NCBI GenBank assembly: GCA_036397065.1 | Contig: DASWJP010000099.1 | Location: 16,275 to 80,274, forward strand | Source: JAJFGI01 sp036397065 | GTDB taxonomy: Bacteria; Pseudomonadota; Alphaproteobacteria; Kiloniellales; J153 | DNA length: 64,000 nt | Direction: 5' to 3' | Part shown: positions 61,188 through 64,000 of the stretch, piece by piece | Position numbering within the stretch: the first letter of the stretch is position 1 | How the letters are laid out: every line of letters starts with the position of its first letter | The notes under the pieces: generated by a model | Database searches by the model: none | What the model was told of the DNA's origin: nothing | The model's input: the letters and a program-made list of their open reading frames with translations, nothing else | Position numbers and translations under genes: made by a program

Positions 61188-62634
61188 ACATATAGAATGT
61201 CCGCGATCGGCCCGGGCGGTCTGGAACGGTCAACGTCGGCAACGGTTGCGCCGCCGCGAACCGGCTAAGAATGGCGCCTGGTTCGGACCAGCTGGTCACA
61301 TACAGCACGCGAGCACTTGTCGCCGTGGTCAACGGCGCGGTCATTTCGTACTGGTTGCCGGGCGCGCCGTCAGCGTCCCAGATGACAATGGGAATATTTC
61401 GATCGCGGGTGTAATAGAGCAGTTCCGCCATCACCATGCGATCATCGGTCAGCACCGTGGCATCGGATCGCTCGGCCATCAACGCGGCCACGGCATTCCC
61501 CAATGTATCCCAGCCGCGCAGGCGCGCGAATGCATCATATTGGGCCGGCAAGCCGCCGCCCGAGGCCCCGATCACCAGGCCATAGAGCATAGCGGCGACG
61601 GCCAGATGCAGGCCGAAGGAGAGGCGCACCAGGCGCCACCGGTCGCGCCGCGCCAGCCAGGCGACCACGGCCACGCTCGCCGCCACATAAACCACCGCTG
61701 CCCAATTGGCATTCGCCCGCGACAACAGGCTTTGCACGGTTACCACCAGCAGAACCGGCACGGCAAAGGCGAACAGCAGGCGCTCCGCTTCGTTGCCGCG
61801 CCACGGCCGGCCGGCCGCCAGCCACCACATCAGGGCGGCAAACAGCAGCGGCCCGAAGACCCCGAATTGGGCGCCGACGAACTCCAGCATCCTGCCGGGA
61901 TGAAACAGCGGTCCGGACCAATTGGCATTCGCCGCCGTGTGCGAAAGGGTCGCCCAGCCGTTCTGCACGTTCCACAGAACATTCGGTGCCACGATGATGG
62001 CGCCCAGAACAAGGGCCACGGCCGTGTGACGGCTGAGCAGGACCCGCCGCGCCGCCGCCGAGAGGGCGCCATGCACAAGCGCGCACAGCAGGAAGTACAC
62101 CATGGCGTACTTGCTCAGCAGGCCCAGGCCCAGCGCCGCCCCCAGCACAATCCCCCAGGCGCCATGTCCGGACCGCGACAGGCGTACGAACGCGTACAGC
62201 GCCACGGACCAGAAAAACAACAGCGGTACATCCGTGGTGATCAGGCCCGACGAATACGACACCGCCGGCAGGGTGGCGTAGGTGATGCAGGCCCAGAAAC
62301 CGGCGCGCCGGTCGAAAAGCTCGCGGCCGAGAAGAAAGATCATGCCGCTGGTCGCGGCGTGAAACAGCGGCGATGCCACGCGGACACAAGCCTCGCCATC
62401 GCCGCAGACAGCGGTGGCGGCGGCGATGATCCAGGCGACCATCGGCGGCTTGGAGACATAGCCGAAGGCCAGATCCTGGGCCCAGGACCAATACTGCGCC
62501 TCGTCGCCGTGCAGGTTCAATTCGGACAGGGCCAAGACCAGAATACGCACCCCGGTCAACGCCAGGACGATGGCGGCCGCGGTTCGGCCGGAAAACCGCG
62601 CCGACTGTGAAGTAACCCCTGGCATGGCAGACAT
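61159..62634 (-). CDS. ArnT/PMT-like glycosyltransferase (GT83)
   Basis: A 491-residue polytopic GT-C glycosyltransferase that uses a polyprenyl-phosphate sugar donor. The first periplasmic loop has the D-E motif in LHGDEAQYWSWAQ, and the SKPPMVAW and TTDVPLLFFW stretches follow. There are about 11 TM helices and a soluble C-terminal domain from about 370. In ArnT relatives the acceptor is lipid A. The neighbours (DPM-like GT2, LAB_N protein, PAP2 phosphatase) support a lipid A or glycolipid decoration role; the sugar is unknown. Confidence 0.9.
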   Translation of the reverse strand: MSAMPGVTSQSARFSGRTAAAIVLALTGVRILVLALSELNLHGDEAQYWSWAQDLAFGYVSKPPMVAWIIAAATAVCGDGEACVRVASPLFHAATSGMIFLLGRELFDRRAGFWACITYATLPAVSYSSGLITTDVPLLFFWSVALYAFVRLSRSGHGAWGIVLGAALGLGLLSKYAMVYFLLCALVHGALSAAARRVLLSRHTAVALVLGAIIVAPNVLWNVQNGWATLSHTAANANWSGPLFHPGRMLEFVGAQFGVFGPLLFAALMWWLAAGRPWRGNEAERLLFAFAVPVLLVVTVQSLLSRANANWAAVVYVAASVAVVAWLARRDRWRLVRLSFGLHLAVAAMLYGLVIGASGGGLPAQYDAFARLRGWDTLGNAVAALMAERSDATVLTDDRMVMAELLYYTRDRNIPIVIWDADGAPGNQYEMTAPLTTATSARVLYVTSWSEPGAILSRFAAAQPLPTLTVPDRPGRSRTFYMYDLDGYQGR

Positions 62635-62851
62635 GATGAACGTCTAGAATCCGGTTGCCGGTATGATGCGCGCGGCGAAACTACCCCACATCGCCCAGGC
62701 GACCAAGACGCCATTGCCGCCGCCGATGCCGCGCGCCTTCCCCAAAATCCGCCCGATTGGCTATGATGGGGACGGTTTGCCTTGCATCTTCGCGGCGATG
62801 GGACCATCCATTGCCGCCGACATGGCCTTAACAGACAGAGACGCGCGACTC

Positions 62852-63580
62852 ATGGACCTTTCGGTGGTTGTTCCGGTGCGCAACGAGGCGGAGAACATCG
62901 CGCCCCTGGTGGCCGAAATCCGCGCCGCGCTGGACGGCAATTTGGACTACGAGATCATCTACGTCGATGACGGCAGCAGCGATGATACGGTCCAGCGGCT
63001 GCGCCGGGCGGCGGCCGAATTCCCGCGCTTGCACGTGATCCGGCACGCCCTGTCCTGCGGCCAAAGCGCGGCCCTGTGGACCGGCGCCCGGCGGGCCCGG
63101 GCGCCCTGGATCGGCACCCTGGACGGAGACGGGCAAAACGATCCCGCCGACCTTCTGCGCCTGTGGCGCGAGGCGCGGGTGGCCGAAGCGCCGGCCGGCC
63201 TCGCCCTAGTCATGGGACAGCGCGCCGAACGGCACGATTCCTGGTGGCGCCGCGTGGCCTCGCGGGTGGCCAACGGGGTGCGCGCCCGCCTGCTGCGCGA
63301 CAACACCCGGGATACCGGTTGCGGCCTGAAGATTCTGCGCCGGGAGGCGTACCTGGCCATGCCGTATTTCGACCACATGCACCGCTTCCTGCCGGCTTTG
63401 GCCCGGCGCCACGGCGGTGAGGTGATCTGGCTGCCGGTCAGCCACCGGCCGCGCCGGGCGGGACAGTCGAAGTATGGCGTCTTCGACCGCCTGTGGGTCG
63501 GCATCGTCGACTTGTTCGGTGTCTTGTGGCTGCTGCGCCGCGCCAACACACCCCATATAATCGAGGACGATCCATCATGA
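62852..63580 (+). CDS. Family 2 glycosyltransferase, dolichol/undecaprenyl-phosphate sugar synthase-like
   Basis: A 242-residue soluble GT-A enzyme of the DPM1/ArnC group that should link a nucleotide sugar to undecaprenyl phosphate. It has VVVPVRNEAENI, YVDDGSSDDT and the metal-binding LDGDGQNDPADL. The C-terminus VGIVDLFGVLWLLRR resembles that of DPM-like synthases without C-terminal TM helices. ATG 62852 gives the conserved start; ATGs at 62822 and 62798 are possible. Its stop overlaps the LAB_N gene (ATGA). It would make the donor for the divergent ArnT-like enzyme. Confidence 0.9.
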   Translation: MDLSVVVPVRNEAENIAPLVAEIRAALDGNLDYEIIYVDDGSSDDTVQRLRRAAAEFPRLHVIRHALSCGQSAALWTGARRARAPWIGTLDGDGQNDPADLLRLWREARVAEAPAGLALVMGQRAERHDSWWRRVASRVANGVRARLLRDNTRDTGCGLKILRREAYLAMPYFDHMHRFLPALARRHGGEVIWLPVSHRPRRAGQSKYGVFDRLWVGIVDLFGVLWLLRRANTPHIIEDDPS

Positions 63581-63864
63581 CGTCACTGTTCGCAATCGAC
63601 ACCGTTTGGCTGGTCGTCGGCTTTCTCGGCCAGGGCCTGTTCGCCATGCGTTTCATCTATCAATGGATCTACAGCGAGAAGGTGGGCCGCAGCGTCATTC
63701 CCATCCCCTTCTGGTACTTCAGCATCGGCGGCGGTGTGGTTTTGCTCGCCTATGCCATTCATCGCGCCGATCCGGTGTTCATCACCGGCCAGGCATTCGG
63801 CGTACTGATCTACAGCCGCAATCTGCATTTGATTCACCGCGAACGGCGGGAGACCGCGAACTAG
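63577..63864 (+). CDS. Lipid A biosynthesis N-terminal (LAB_N) domain protein
   Basis: A 95-residue small membrane protein with three TM helices and the LAB_N signature GQGLFAMRFIYQWIYSEKVGRSVIPIPFWYFSIGGG. LAB_N proteins often accompany polyprenyl-phosphate sugar synthases and are thought to support donor-lipid synthesis or flipping. The start overlaps the GT2 stop by four bases. Its stop codon (63862-63864) overlaps the stop codon of the IS481-type transposase on the other strand (63861-63863), so the insertion lies immediately behind the gene. Confidence 0.92.
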   Translation: MTSLFAIDTVWLVVGFLGQGLFAMRFIYQWIYSEKVGRSVIPIPFWYFSIGGGVVLLAYAIHRADPVFITGQAFGVLIYSRNLHLIHRERRETAN

Positions 63865-64000
63865 ATGTGGAGCCTCAATAGGTTGTCCTCGGTTAGGCCG
63901 AGTCTGCTGATGGGTGTTTGTAGTTTGATGCCGCCGTGTGGTCGATGCCAATTGTATCGATGCAGCCACAGGGGCAGTTCCGCGGCTCGGTGATCGGAAG
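63861..64000 (-). mobile_element. IS481-type transposase, C-terminal fragment at window edge
   Basis: Read leftward, the last 45 codons encode the C-terminus of an IS481 family DDE transposase: WLHRYNWHRPHGGIKLQ followed by PISRLGLTEDNLLRLHI and TAG. This WHRPH...PISRLGL...NLLRLH ending is diagnostic of IS481 elements. The rest of the gene lies to the right of the window. The element tip probably begins at TGT (63866-63868), so the last codon and stop are completed by flanking DNA. Whether the copy is intact cannot be seen. Confidence 0.88.

Overview
The window comes from a GC-rich (roughly 65 %) alphaproteobacterial chromosome, most likely a non-acetobacterial member of the Rhodospirillales or a close relative. 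The grounds are the split-type squalene pathway (HpnC/D/E) with hopanoid genes, a polyhydroxyalkanoate phasin, an L,D-heptose epimerase for LPS, the ilvE / MarR / OmpR-type regulator block, and the gene orders prs-rplY-pth-ychF and lgt-midA-pgeF. Taxonomy is inferred from content, not from a marker gene. Nearly all the DNA is coding. I saw no rRNA, tRNA or CRISPR array. The only mobile element is the end of an IS481-type transposase at the right edge.

Layout. 1-8.4 kb: mixed housekeeping and regulatory genes (a beta-hydroxyacid dehydrogenase cut by the window edge, a DUF3179 protein, a glutamine-synthetase-like ligase, dusA, an orphan sigma-54 activator, a HAD hydrolase, a GATase and an HD hydrolase). 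8.4-20.2 kb: a hopanoid locus. A PhyH dioxygenase, hpnB, hpnC, hpnD, hpnE, hpnF and hpnG run rightward; hpnH, hpnA and a nucleotidyltransferase run leftward; hpnM is divergent. HpnD, HpnC and HpnE turn farnesyl diphosphate into squalene, HpnF cyclises it, HpnH adds adenosine, HpnG removes adenine, and HpnA/HpnB and the transferase are candidates for head-group work. 20.2-22.6 kb: metZ with a rhodanese and a coiled-coil membrane protein. 22.7-24.4 kb: a cobalt-type nitrile hydratase operon whose beta subunit is encoded by two overlapping genes. 24.5-32.1 kb: sleB, uvrB, gloB, msrB, a Ca2+/Na+ exchanger, and an SDR with folB.

32.5-38.0 kb: uvrC, pgsA and molybdenum cofactor genes (mobB, moeA, moaD, moaE). 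38-42 kb: a GFA protein, ilvE, and a MarR / response regulator / kinase set. 42.4-47.8 kb: a second PhyH dioxygenase, csaA, a phasin with a well-defined operator-like promoter, a TetR gene, ybaK-proC, ybjN and ubiK. 47.9-53.8 kb: heptose epimerase, lgt, midA, pgeF, a creatinase-like M24 protein, a tiny ORF and a lipoprotein. 53.9-57.8 kb: prs-rplY-pth-ychF and a DUF427 protein. 57.8-60.5 kb: a class III cyclase, and an FMN-type oxidoreductase divergent from a TetR gene, the two sharing a 48-bp palindrome. 60.5-63.9 kb: a polyprenyl-phosphate sugar / lipid A modification set (PAP2, ArnT-like GT83, DPM-like GT2, LAB_N), then the IS481 end.

The points most worth following are the three-subunit-like nitrile hydratase, the nucleotidyltransferase fused by overlap to hpnA, the mirror-image promoter palindrome at 59872-59919, the phasin operator pair, and two very small ORFs (35 and 22 codons).
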